Shown here: piece after piece, positions 1 to 6,970 of the stretch
Layout of the letters: every line of letters starts with the position of its first letter
Numbering within the stretch: position 1 is the stretch's first letter
Assembly (NCBI GenBank): GCA_013177825.1
Contig: JABLXX010000008.1
Coordinates: forward strand, 1-64,000
DNA from: Syntrophaceae bacterium
GTDB lineage: Bacteria > Desulfobacterota > Syntrophia > Syntrophales > PHBD01
DNA length: 64,000 nucleotides
Direction: 5' to 3'
Notes under the pieces: model-generated
Told to the model about the DNA's origin: nothing
The model's database searches: none
The model's input: the letters and a program-made list of their open reading frames with translations, nothing else
Program-made: the position numbers and the translations under genes

Positions 1-82
1 CCGCGTATTCCGCGAAGCTGAAGGTTGCCGTCAGAAGAACCACAATCCCTGCCACCATCATCGTTCCCAGTGTCTTTTTCAT
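1..82 (-). CDS. Exported protein, N-terminus only (cut by window edge)
   Basis: Only the first 27 codons are in the window. They encode a typical Sec signal peptide: MKK, then a hydrophobic core (GTMMVAGIVVLLTATFS) and a probable cleavage site after SFA. An AGAGGAG ribosome-binding site lies 7 bases before the ATG. A possible sigma-70 promoter sits about 100 bases upstream. Nothing can be said about function because the mature part lies outside the window. Confidence 0.75.
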   Translation of the reverse strand, partial: MKKTLGTMMVAGIVVLLTATFSFAEYA

Positions 83-181
83 GATCCGTCTCCTCTCTGA
101 GGGTTTTTTGTCTTGTTTGACTATCTCTAAAGCGAAAGACGTGCCAGAAGAACAAGCGTGGAGGCTTGCCTTTTCAACCAA

Positions 182-210
182 ATGATATTACTGCTATATT
201 GCCATGACAA
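182..210 (-). promoter_or_regulatory. Possible sigma-70 promoter for the exported protein
   Basis: On the minus strand TTGTCA is followed after 17 bases by TATCAT. The expected transcript start lies about 90 bases before the ATG of the exported protein. Confidence 0.4.
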
Positions 211-253
211 AGGGTTCCCCGGGTGGGCCGTGGAAGTGCCGGTACGGCGGTTC

Positions 254-285
254 CGGTTGAACGGTTCATTCAATCGGTTGAACGG
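254..285. repeat. Two direct copies of CGGTTGAACGG, 21 bp apart
   Basis: The 11-mer CGGTTGAACGG occurs at 254-264 and 275-285. The 21 bp period puts both copies on the same helix face. They lie between the divergent start regions of the exported protein and the DsrE-like gene, upstream of the plus-strand promoter at 310-339, so an operator is the natural guess. No matching regulator gene is adjacent. Confidence 0.5.
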
Positions 286-309
286 AACGGGAAAGGAGAT
301 TCTTTCGGC

Positions 310-339
310 TTGACCGCCCGGCATGCTCCCCTTTACAAT
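310..339 (+). promoter_or_regulatory. Probable sigma-70 promoter for the DsrE-like gene
   Basis: TTGACC and TACAAT are separated by 18 bases. Transcription would start near 346, leaving a short leader before the ATG at 369. This favours 369 over the ATG at 360. Confidence 0.5.
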
Positions 340-368
340 GCCGCCAATATGCTGACGGGATGGAAATT

Positions 369-716
369 ATGAAAAAGATTGCAATTTTTGCTTTTCAAGA
401 CGATCCCATGTGCTTTATCCATGTGCTTCTCAATGCCCTGGATCTGAAAGAGCGGGGGATCGAGGCGAGGGTGATCCTCGAGGGAAAGGCCACGGCGCTG
501 ATTCCGCTGCTGGCGGCGGAGGATCATCCCCTGCATCGCCTTTGGAACCGGGTAAAGGAGTCCGGCCTCGTGGACGGCGTCTGCAAGGCCTGCTCGTCCA
601 GGATGAAGACCCTGGAGGCGGCCATTGCGCAAGAACTCCGGCTGCTGGATGAAATGGCGGGCCACCCGTCCATGGGACGCTACCGCGAGGATGGATTCGA
701 CATCGTCACCTTCTGA
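369..716 (+). CDS. DsrE/DsrF-like small cytoplasmic protein
   Basis: A 115-residue protein beginning MKKIAIFAFQDDPMCFIHVLLNALDL. The pattern of an N-terminal beta strand (KIAIFAF), a helix containing a small set of hydrophobics, and then ARVILEG followed by a helix is that of DsrE-like proteins, which carry or sense persulfide sulfur or act as small alpha/beta regulators. Two cysteines close together (KACSS, about residues 74-77) could be the functional ones, but the family is loose. The start at 369 was preferred because MKKIAIF begins the first strand and the promoter at 310-339 leaves little room; an in-frame ATG at 360 would add three residues. It stands alone, followed by a decayed gene. 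The role is unknown. Confidence 0.6.
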   Translation: MKKIAIFAFQDDPMCFIHVLLNALDLKERGIEARVILEGKATALIPLLAAEDHPLHRLWNRVKESGLVDGVCKACSSRMKTLEAAIAQELRLLDEMAGHPSMGRYREDGFDIVTF

Positions 717-783
717 CGTTCCGGTCGGGTGATCGTGATTAACCGGGACCTGCAGGCGCGAGTGTCTCGCATGGAAAAGACGG

Positions 784-1209
784 TCTGCCGAACGACCCGA
801 CAGACAACCCTTCCTGCGTGCTATGCGGCGTCTGCATGCCTGCAGAATCCCCGAGGGAAGCCGCGGATTCTGCAGCCGGCGATTAAACCGCAAGTGAACG
901 CTGGAGGGGACGTTTCCCCTGATGGGAAAGCTGTCCTGGTATCATGATTCCCTGCCCACGAACTGCGTGACTGATTGGGTCTGTGCCGGAGGTTCCGGAT
1001 ATGTGGATGCGGAGGAAGTATTCCGGATCGCCGGGTTCATTGCGTCCCTCGACCCTTCTATTCCCTATGATCTGCCGGCCTTCCAGCCCCGGTTCATCCT
1101 GTCCGATCTGCCGCTCCCGACCCGGGAGTTCATGGATGCCTGTCTCAAGGCCGCCCGTTTAAAGGGCCTAACGAATCTCCGGGTCAGCAATCCAGATCTG
1201 ATTCAGTGA
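784..1209 (+). pseudogene. Remnant of a radical SAM protein (PflA-like family)
   Basis: Frame 1 reads RRLHACRIPEGSRGFC, then an in-frame TGA at 895-897, then (from about 922) WYHDSLPTNCVTDWVCAGG, and ends with a block (GFIASLDPSIPYDLPAFQPRF...) typical of the C-terminus of radical SAM proteins related to pyruvate formate-lyase activating enzyme. The CxxxCxxC cluster motif expected between these blocks is missing, so about 200 residues have been lost by internal deletion as well as the stop. The open stretch 922-1209 could still be translated from its ATG, but would make only the tail. It converges with and overlaps the end of the minus-strand secreted protein by 42 bases. Family call from memory of motif patterns, not searched. 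Confidence 0.55.
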
Positions 1210-1671
1210 AGGCTTGGCAAGAGGCGGGGAGGCGGGCTGTCGGGCGGGAATCCGTTCCTTGGTCGGGAAATAGGCCTCCAGCCCCGGTGATGCGGGCCGC
1301 TTTTTCCCCTGTCCCCACAGGCAGTTCAGGCGCGGGTAGTTGTCGGGATCGCTGACATGGAGGCAGGAAAACGTCAGCGCATTGGGACTTTCCCCATGAA
1401 AGAGGAGGATGTCGGACTCCCCGACGGAAGTCTGCTCGAAACATCCGCGGAAAGTCGTTTCCTTTCCGTCCACGATCCTCACGAGTAGGAGCCCCTCCCC
1501 GGCAACGGATATTCTTGCGCTGCCGGTGTAGGAGGCGCCTTCATCCGGCATGGATCCCACGATGTTGTAGTCGCCGGCAAAGAAATCGTATGGAGGAAGG
1601 CCTGACGGCGCTGCAAAGGCAGTGACTGCCGCCAAGATCAGGACGAGTGATGCAAACGTGATTTCCCGCAT
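1168..1671 (-). CDS. Secreted protein of unknown function
   Basis: A 167-residue protein with a clear Sec signal peptide (MREITFASLVLILAAVTAFA-A). The mature part contains short beta-rich segments (YDFFAGDYNIVGS, GSARISVAGEGLLLVRIVDGKETTFRGCFEQ, DILLFHGE) that look like a small beta-barrel or lipocalin-type fold, but I do not recognise a family. Three cysteines (FRGC, SCLHV, NCLWG) could form a disulfide. An AAAGGGA ribosome-binding site precedes the ATG. It follows the cysteine hydrolase by 21 bases on the same strand and is likely cotranscribed with it and the CULT gene. The 3' end overlaps the radical SAM remnant. Confidence 0.7.
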   Translation of the reverse strand: MREITFASLVLILAAVTAFAAPSGLPPYDFFAGDYNIVGSMPDEGASYTGSARISVAGEGLLLVRIVDGKETTFRGCFEQTSVGESDILLFHGESPNALTFSCLHVSDPDNYPRLNCLWGQGKKRPASPGLEAYFPTKERIPARQPASPPLAKPSLNQIWIADPEIR

Positions 1672-1692
1672 GAAGAGTCCCTTTCCCGTTGT

Positions 1693-2328
1693 TCAGGCTT
1701 TCCGACGCGTCGGCGAGGCATGGCTTGTCCGGTCGGCATCATGTGACTTCTTCGTTTGTTTTTTCCATCGTTCCCGGAACTCCTTCAGGGTGACACAGAG
1801 GACGCCGATGTTCTTCATGTCCAGAATGTTGGCTTCGCAGACGGCCCGGGTCTCTCCGGCCGTGGCGTCCGTGATCAGCGTGACGGTGTAATCCAGGCTC
1901 ACGGCGTCAAGGACCGTCGCACGGACGCAGTTAGGATATTGAAGCCCGCAGACGACAACTCCGGTGATTCCCCTTCGCCTGAGAAGCAGGTCCAGTTCCG
2001 TGTTCATGAATCCGCTGAACCGCTTCTTGAAAACCACCGGCTCGTTCTCCGTGGGCGTCAGTTTCTCGATGATCTTGGCGCCTCGGGTCCCCTGAACGAC
2101 AAGTTTCCCCCCGGCCTGGAATGCGGGAAGGCGAAACGCCTCCACGTCGCTGCCGTCGGGCCGGTAGGTCCGGATGACGTGGACAACAAGTCCCTTGCGC
2201 TCCCGGACGAAACTGCTAAGCCGGGCGACGGAATCGACAATCCGTTCGGCTCCCGGGATGTAGCCGGGAGATCCGGGCAAGACGAAGTCGTTCTGCATGT
2301 CGATGATCAGCAGGGCGATACGCTGCAT
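1693..2328 (-). CDS. Isochorismatase-family cysteine hydrolase
   Basis: A cytoplasmic amide or ester hydrolase of the isochorismatase fold, 211 residues from the ATG at 2328. The catalytic triad is visible: Asp10 in LLIIDMQNDF, Lys101 in VVFKKRFSGF and the nucleophile Cys134 in CGLQYPNCVRAT, with the usual cis-peptide region just before it. Members include nicotinamidase, maleamate amidohydrolase, ureidoacrylate amidohydrolase and N-carbamoylsarcosine amidase; the metal-binding histidines of nicotinamidases are not obvious, so I do not assign a substrate. The 2328 start is preferred to an in-frame ATG at 2370 because AGAGG lies 7 bases before it. The charged C-terminal tail (KKQTKKSHDADRTSHA) is unusual. 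Neighbours: a CULT-domain protein 44 bases upstream and a secreted protein 21 bases downstream, apparently an operon. Confidence 0.85.
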   Translation of the reverse strand: MQRIALLIIDMQNDFVLPGSPGYIPGAERIVDSVARLSSFVRERKGLVVHVIRTYRPDGSDVEAFRLPAFQAGGKLVVQGTRGAKIIEKLTPTENEPVVFKKRFSGFMNTELDLLLRRRGITGVVVCGLQYPNCVRATVLDAVSLDYTVTLITDATAGETRAVCEANILDMKNIGVLCVTLKEFRERWKKQTKKSHDADRTSHASPTRRKA

Positions 2329-2372
2329 GGGAAGACCTCTTTGATAAAGAAACGGTTTCGGGGCGGGCACTT

Positions 2373-2789
2373 TCAGTGCGGGTGGCTTTGCCGGGCCAGA
2401 TTGTCCAGGATCAGGCCGAAGAAGCTCTCCGCTCCTGAATCATAATGCCATCCCAGGTGGAGCCCGCAGCGCCCGCAGCTGCAGAAGCGCCACCGGAATC
2501 CGGGAAACCAGGTGAATGCATGAGTCGGAACGCCGTGTAGAATGCAGTTCCAGGCCTTCGAGAAGCATCCGAGGCGAAAGGTATACCCCGCCGGGTTGTC
2601 GAAGGTGTGCTCAAATCGGCCGTGCCGGTGGATGCCGAAGTCGGCCTCCGTGATCTCGTTTCCGCAGGCCTTGCAGCGCAGAGGGTCCCTTCGTTCTTCT
2701 TGGTCTTCCTCTTCCTCCCGGGATAGAAGCCGGACATCCGCTTCGTCCTCCCCTGACTCTTTCAGGAATTGGAAAATACGCTGTCCCAT
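2373..2789 (-). CDS. Single-domain cereblon-like (CULT) protein
   Basis: A 138-residue protein whose C-terminal 100 residues match the CULT domain, the ligand-binding domain of cereblon that recognises cyclic imides. Visible elements: zinc cysteines C39-x2-C42 (RCKACGNEIT) and C105-x2-C108 (CSCGRC), the conserved DFGIHRHGRFEHTFDNPAGYTF stretch around residues 50-71, and the aromatic cage W94, W100, W114 plus Y116 (THAFTWFPGFRW ... GWHY). The N-terminal 38 residues are acidic and probably flexible. Start 2789 was chosen because GGGGGA precedes it; an upstream ATG at 2906 would read through a simple repeat. Stand-alone bacterial CULT proteins are known and bind thalidomide-type ligands, but their physiological role is not. 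Here it heads a run with a cysteine hydrolase and a secreted protein. Confidence 0.9.
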   Translation of the reverse strand: MGQRIFQFLKESGEDEADVRLLSREEEEDQEERRDPLRCKACGNEITEADFGIHRHGRFEHTFDNPAGYTFRLGCFSKAWNCILHGVPTHAFTWFPGFRWRFCSCGRCGLHLGWHYDSGAESFFGLILDNLARQSHPH

Positions 2790-2822
2790 CGATTCCCCCG
2801 GGTCCGGTTGGTCCGTCCGTCT

Positions 2823-2841
2823 GCCCGCCCGCCCGCCCGCC
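2823..2841. repeat. Short tandem repeat (GCCC)4GCC
   Basis: Four and three-quarter copies of GCCC lie about 35 bases upstream of the CULT start, in its presumed leader. Such tetranucleotide runs can change length by slippage, but five copies is short. Confidence 0.6.
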
Positions 2842-3049
2842 ATGGCTTGCCTTTCCCCTGCCGAGAAGATAGCGTTTCGGAGGATAAAAAAGAAGCATTT
2901 TGTCAACGGCAGTCCTGCGAACCGCAGTCAGGTGCATGGGAACTGGAAAACGGGTAGATCGGAGCCTTTTCCGCCGGGATGGAACCGTTGGCGTTGCATG
3001 TTTTTTTAGAGCGAGTTCGAAATAAGAGGGAGGCTGGTCCGATAAGGGG

Positions 3050-3084
3050 GGAGGGGGCCGGCAAAACTCCCGCCGGCCCCCTCC
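3050..3084. terminator. Strong GC hairpin after the BKACE gene
   Basis: A 13 bp stem (3050-3062 with 3072-3084, GGCCGGC-type arms) with a 9-base loop lies just past the stop of the minus-strand BKACE gene. There is no T-tract on either side, so it may be a weak or factor-assisted terminator, or an mRNA-stabilising hairpin. Confidence 0.45.
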
Positions 3085-3094
3085 TGAGGGGGGA

Positions 3095-4018
3095 TCAGTA
3101 ATTCACGTTGGCAATGCCCTTGAGGCCCAGGATCCGGCGGGCTTCATCCGGTGTCGCCGGCTCGATGCCGAGCTCTTTGGTAACCCGGACCATCTTGGCC
3201 ACCTGCTCGGCGTTGCTCTTCGCCATCCTGCCCTTTTCCAGCCAGAGGTTGTCCTCCAGGCCCACCCGGCAGTTGCCGCCCAGGAGCAGCGACTGGGTGC
3301 AGATGGGAACCTGGGCCCGGCCGGCAACGCAAACGGAGAACTCGAACTCGCCGATGTGCCGCTTCGCGTGCTCCACGAGGAACATCAGGTTCTCGGGGCT
3401 CGCTGAAAGCCCGCCCAGGATGCCCAGGACGAACTGGATGTAGACGGGCTTCTTGATGTAGCCGGCCTGGATCAGGAAAGCCACGTTGTTCACCATGCCC
3501 GCGTCGTAGATCTCGAACTCGGGCTTCGTGTTGTTTTCGCTGAAGACCGCGCAGTACTCCCGCAGGGTCTTGAAGGTATTGGTGAAGATGAAGTCTTCCG
3601 TCATGCCCAGCATCACCTTCTCCCACTCGTGCTTCCACTCCTTGTAGCGAGTCAGCATCGGGAAGAGCCCCCAGTTCATGGACCCGGCGTTGCAGGAGGC
3701 CAGCTCGGGCTTGTATGCCGTAACCGGGGCAACCCGCTGTTCCAGGGTCATGCCGGCTCCGCCGCCGGTGGTGATGCAGACGACGGCGTTGCAGCGGCTC
3801 TTGATGTTGGTGATGATTTCCTTCATCAGGTTGATGTCCGGGGAAGGAAGCCCGTTTTCCGGATTACGGGCGTGAACGTGGACTACTGCCGCTCCCGCCT
3901 CGTAGGCCCGGACGGCCTCGTCGGCGATCTGCTTCGGCGTGATGGGGAGGTAGTCCGACATGGTCGGGGTGTGGATGCTGCCGGTGACAGCGCAGGTGAT
4001 GACCGCCTTTTCTTTCAT
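3095..4018 (-). CDS. BKACE-family enzyme (beta-keto acid cleavage, former DUF849)
   Basis: A 307-residue TIM-barrel enzyme of the family of 3-keto-5-aminohexanoate cleavage enzyme (Kce). Family members condense a beta-keto acid with acetyl-CoA and split it, using a divalent metal. Seen here: the HVHAR motif with metal ligands His47 and His49, the GGGAGMTLEQR segment, and GGNCRVGLEDNLW near residue 255 that ends in the conserved Glu. An AGGAA ribosome-binding site precedes the ATG. Substrate cannot be read from sequence: the family covers many beta-keto acids besides the lysine-fermentation intermediate, and no lysine aminomutase genes are nearby. It is a single gene with a candidate sigma-54 promoter at 4168-4183 and diverges from the hydrogenase operon. 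Confidence 0.88.
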   Translation of the reverse strand: MKEKAVITCAVTGSIHTPTMSDYLPITPKQIADEAVRAYEAGAAVVHVHARNPENGLPSPDINLMKEIITNIKSRCNAVVCITTGGGAGMTLEQRVAPVTAYKPELASCNAGSMNWGLFPMLTRYKEWKHEWEKVMLGMTEDFIFTNTFKTLREYCAVFSENNTKPEFEIYDAGMVNNVAFLIQAGYIKKPVYIQFVLGILGGLSASPENLMFLVEHAKRHIGEFEFSVCVAGRAQVPICTQSLLLGGNCRVGLEDNLWLEKGRMAKSNAEQVAKMVRVTKELGIEPATPDEARRILGLKGIANVNY

Positions 4019-4167
4019 GAAAACATTCCTTTCTCTTTCTCTTTTTTATCCCTTTGGGAAATCCGGTTTTGCCTCACCCGGGATCGGCACAGGCACAGAG
4101 CCCCTCGCCCGTCTTCGCAACCGGCTCCTTTCGGTTGATCATGTCCTTGAACACTGACGTTACAAAC

Positions 4168-4183
4168 GCACAAAAGGTGCCAA
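4168..4183 (-). promoter_or_regulatory. Probable sigma-54 (-24/-12) promoter for the BKACE gene
   Basis: Minus-strand TTGGCAC-CTTTT-GTGC matches TTGGCAC-N5-TTGC with one mismatch and exact spacing. Transcription would begin near 4156, 138 bases before the ATG. Two direct copies of TTTTGACA (4283-4290 and 4298-4305) lie 127-149 bases upstream of that point, the usual distance for activator sites. Confidence 0.5.
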
Positions 4184-4607
4184 GGGGCAATGAGCTGATT
4201 CATTTATTATAACAGCTTGTTGTCCATTGATCGGGAATCTGCGGAGATTCCCCGGCGGTCGTTATGCGGTCAGATGTTCTTATTTTGACACTCCTTCTTT
4301 TGACATTTCCATGGAGCATCGTTCCCGTGAGCCGAAAGTATATCCGGGGTGAAAGGCGGCCCATAAATCGAATCGGTTCAGAATATTTCGCTTTCTCCCT
4401 CCCCCTTTCCGCACATCGAACTGGACTATTTATCATTCGTGGAGTAAAAATAACCCTCGAGATCAGGTATGGAACGCAAAGCCGTCAACCATCCACCGAA
4501 CCGGGCGAATTCCAGCCTCCGGGATGAATTCAAACAATCCGCCGTAAAATAAAGAACCTCTGAACCACAGGGAAAGACGCCTTGGCAGGAAAGGAGGAAA
4601 ACAACCG
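4184..4607. other. Intergenic region between the BKACE gene and hydrogenase operon
   Basis: About 420 bases with no convincing gene. Short open frames here have poor coding character and no ribosome-binding sites. It holds the TTTTGACA direct repeats (4283-4305) and must carry the hydrogenase promoter, but I find no good -35/-10 or -24/-12 match on the plus strand. The hydrogenase operon starts behind a strong GGAAAGGAGG site at about 4587-4596. Confidence 0.5.
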
Positions 4608-6410
4608 ATGGAGATCGTAACGCTCACCATTACCATCAATGGTCAGACCATCAAGGCGCCGTTCGGTTCCACCATCCTCCAGGCGGCACGACAGGCGGGC
4701 ATCGACATCCCCACGCTCTGCAACCATCCCGCGCTCGTTCCCGTCGGCGCCTGCCGCGTATGTCTCGTGGAGGTGAAAGGACAGCGCAATCTGCAGCCCG
4801 CCTGCACCTTTCCCGTCGTGGACGGCATGGAGGTCCAGACGGAGACGCCGGCGCTGGTGAAGGCAAGGAAATTCGTCATCGACATGCTTTTTTCCCAGCG
4901 CAACCACTTCTGCATGTTCTGTGAAATGAGCGGAAAGTGCGAGCTTCAGGACCTCGGTTACCGCTACGGGATCGACCACTGGATTTATTCCACCTATACG
5001 AAGCGCTTTCCGGTCGATGCCACAAGCCCTTATTTCCTTCTGGACCACAACCGGTGCGTCCTCTGTTCCCGCTGCCTGCGCGCCTGCGACGAACTCCCGG
5101 TCAACCGCACGCTCGGTCTCGGACAGCGGGGCGCCGACTCCATGATCTGCGCCGACGGCATCGCCCCTCTCGGTTCATCGACCTGCATCTCGTGCGGCTC
5201 CTGCGTTCAGGTCTGTCCCACGGGAGCCCTGTTCGAGAAACACAGCGCCTTCATGGGGACCGACGAAAAGATGTCCTGCACGAAAAGCATCTGCAGCTTC
5301 TGCAGCATCGGCTGCGGGATGACGATTGTGACCCGCGGCGACCAGGTCCAGCGCATTGAAAGCGACTGGGAGGCGCCCGTCAACGGCGGACGCCTGTGCA
5401 GGAAAGGCCGCTTTGAACCCCTTTACGACGGACGAAAGCGGCTGACGACACCGCTGGTCCGGCGAAACGGAAAGCTGGCCGAAGCAGACTGGGATGAAGC
5501 GCTGCAGATTGCATCCGAGCACATCGGCCGGACCGATGCAGCGGCACTGGGAGCATTGAGCTCCGGCGATGCCACCAATGAGGCTCTTTATCTGTTTCAG
5601 CGGCTGTTCCGCCGGGAGTTGGGCGCCGCCGGCGCCGGTCTTCTCCGGGGCGGCATTTCCCGGCTGACCGGCATGAAACCGGGGAAGCTGTCCGACCTGG
5701 AAAACAGCGACCTGATTCTCCTCATCGGTGCCGATCCGACCAAGGATCAGCCTGTCGCCTCCTTCCTGATCAAGCGGGCCCTCGACAAGGGTGCGAAGCT
5801 GGTCATCGTGGATGACCGGGAAAACTCCCTTTCCCCGTTTGCCTGGCAGACCGTACCGTCCGGCGACCTGGACAAACTCCTGGTCATGGCCGTTCAGGCA
5901 AGCCGGCCTGTCGTCTTGCATGGGGCCGAAATGACGGCGGATGCCGCCAAATCCCTGATGCAGCTCGGCAAAAAAGCCGTTGCCATCGCCCTGGAACCAG
6001 CGGGCAACGGCTGCGCTGCAAGAGCCCTGGGGTTTCAGAACGGCCTTCCGTCCGGTACGCACAGGCTTCTTTACATCCTCCTGGGAGAAGAAAAGGATAT
6101 CGGCGAGAACCTGCAGCAGGCCATCGCCCCGGATGCATTTCTCATCGTTCAGGCCAGCTACACCTCGCCGTTGGCGGAGAAGGCCCATGTGCTGCTGCCA
6201 TCGGCCATCTGGTCGGAGCGGGACGGGACCCTGACCAACACGGAAGGCCGCGTGCAGAGAGCCCGCAAGGCCCGGGAACCCCTGGGTGAAAGCAGGCAGG
6301 ACTGGGAGATTCTTGCCCTCCTTGCCGACCGGCTTGGCAGGAAAATGGGCGAATCCTTTGACGACATCTCTGCACAGACCGTCCGGGAAGTTCAGGGAAA
6401 GGAGATCTGA
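4608..6410 (+). CDS. NuoG/HoxU-like iron-sulfur subunit of a [NiFe] hydrogenase
   Basis: A 600-residue electron-transfer subunit. Order of domains: plant-type [2Fe-2S] ferredoxin (Cys38, 49, 52, 66); the NuoG/HoxU-type cluster site CMFCEMSGKC (Cys102, 105, 111); two [4Fe-4S] ferredoxin motifs (Cys150-153-156-160 and Cys193-196-199-203); then a molybdopterin-oxidoreductase-like domain starting with its own CxxCxxxC...C site (Cys229, 232, 236, 264) and running to the end, as in complex I NuoG. HoxU of NAD-reducing hydrogenases ends near residue 235, so this is the longer NuoG/HndD-like form. It starts an operon with hoxY and hoxH, 2 bases ahead of hoxY. No flavin/NAD subunit (HoxF/NuoF) is encoded beside it, so the final electron carrier is unclear. 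Confidence 0.85.
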   Translation: MEIVTLTITINGQTIKAPFGSTILQAARQAGIDIPTLCNHPALVPVGACRVCLVEVKGQRNLQPACTFPVVDGMEVQTETPALVKARKFVIDMLFSQRNHFCMFCEMSGKCELQDLGYRYGIDHWIYSTYTKRFPVDATSPYFLLDHNRCVLCSRCLRACDELPVNRTLGLGQRGADSMICADGIAPLGSSTCISCGSCVQVCPTGALFEKHSAFMGTDEKMSCTKSICSFCSIGCGMTIVTRGDQVQRIESDWEAPVNGGRLCRKGRFEPLYDGRKRLTTPLVRRNGKLAEADWDEALQIASEHIGRTDAAALGALSSGDATNEALYLFQRLFRRELGAAGAGLLRGGISRLTGMKPGKLSDLENSDLILLIGADPTKDQPVASFLIKRALDKGAKLVIVDDRENSLSPFAWQTVPSGDLDKLLVMAVQASRPVVLHGAEMTADAAKSLMQLGKKAVAIALEPAGNGCAARALGFQNGLPSGTHRLLYILLGEEKDIGENLQQAIAPDAFLIVQASYTSPLAEKAHVLLPSAIWSERDGTLTNTEGRVQRARKAREPLGESRQDWEILALLADRLGRKMGESFDDISAQTVREVQGKEI

Positions 6411-6412
6411 AA

Positions 6413-6958
6413 ATGGCCAAAATCAAGATTGCCACAGACTGGCTTGCCGGCTGCGCCGGTTGCCACATGTCCTTCCTGGATATCGATGAACGCATCGTGC
6501 AGCTGCTCGATGCGGTGGAATTCACATCGAGCCCCGTCACCGACCTGAAACACCCCCCGAAGGAAGGCGTGGACATCGGCATCCTGGAAGGGGCGATCAG
6601 CAACACCCACAACGTCGAAGTTGCCAAACAAATGAGGGAGCGGGCCAGGTTCCTGATCGCCGTCGGCGACTGCGCAACCTTCGGCGGGGTCGTCGCCATG
6701 CGGAACCTCTGCGGAACCGATGCGGCGCTGCGGCGTGCGTACCTCGAGACGGAAAGCGTGTGCGGCGGCGTGATTCCCGATTCCCAGGAGCTGGGGAAAC
6801 CTCTGGAAATGGTGACCGGGGTGGACAGCGTAGTCAAGGTGGACCTTTTCATTCCGGGCTGCCCGCCCCGGGCCGACGCCTTCTTCTATGCCCTGTCGGA
6901 ACTGCTCGCGGGACGGACTCCCGTGGTTCTTCCACCCGAACTTTTCCTGTACGACTGA
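6413..6958 (+). CDS. hoxY: [NiFe] hydrogenase small subunit, HoxY-like
   Basis: Carries the proximal [4Fe-4S] cluster that passes electrons from the NiFe site. At 181 residues it is the short, cytoplasmic type with no TAT signal and no medial or distal cluster domain. The four cluster cysteines are visible: Cys14 and Cys17 in WLAGCAGCHMSF, Cys87 in AVGDCATFGG and Cys150 in FIPGCPPRAD. It begins 2 bases after the stop of the NuoG/HoxU-like gene and is followed 12 bases later by hoxH, so translation is probably coupled. Best match by pattern is the HoxY class of group 3 bidirectional or NAD(P)-linked hydrogenases. Confidence 0.9.
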   Translation: MAKIKIATDWLAGCAGCHMSFLDIDERIVQLLDAVEFTSSPVTDLKHPPKEGVDIGILEGAISNTHNVEVAKQMRERARFLIAVGDCATFGGVVAMRNLCGTDAALRRAYLETESVCGGVIPDSQELGKPLEMVTGVDSVVKVDLFIPGCPPRADAFFYALSELLAGRTPVVLPPELFLYD

Positions 6959-6970
6959 AGGAGGGGACCC

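Noticed and set aside
2881-2906. TTGACA/TATCCT pair upstream of the CULT gene
   Set aside because: The spacer is only 14 bases, too short for a confident sigma-70 promoter.
4264-4527. 87-codon plus-strand frame in the BKACE-hydrogenase gap
   Set aside because: No ribosome-binding site and no family resemblance; the region is better explained as regulatory.
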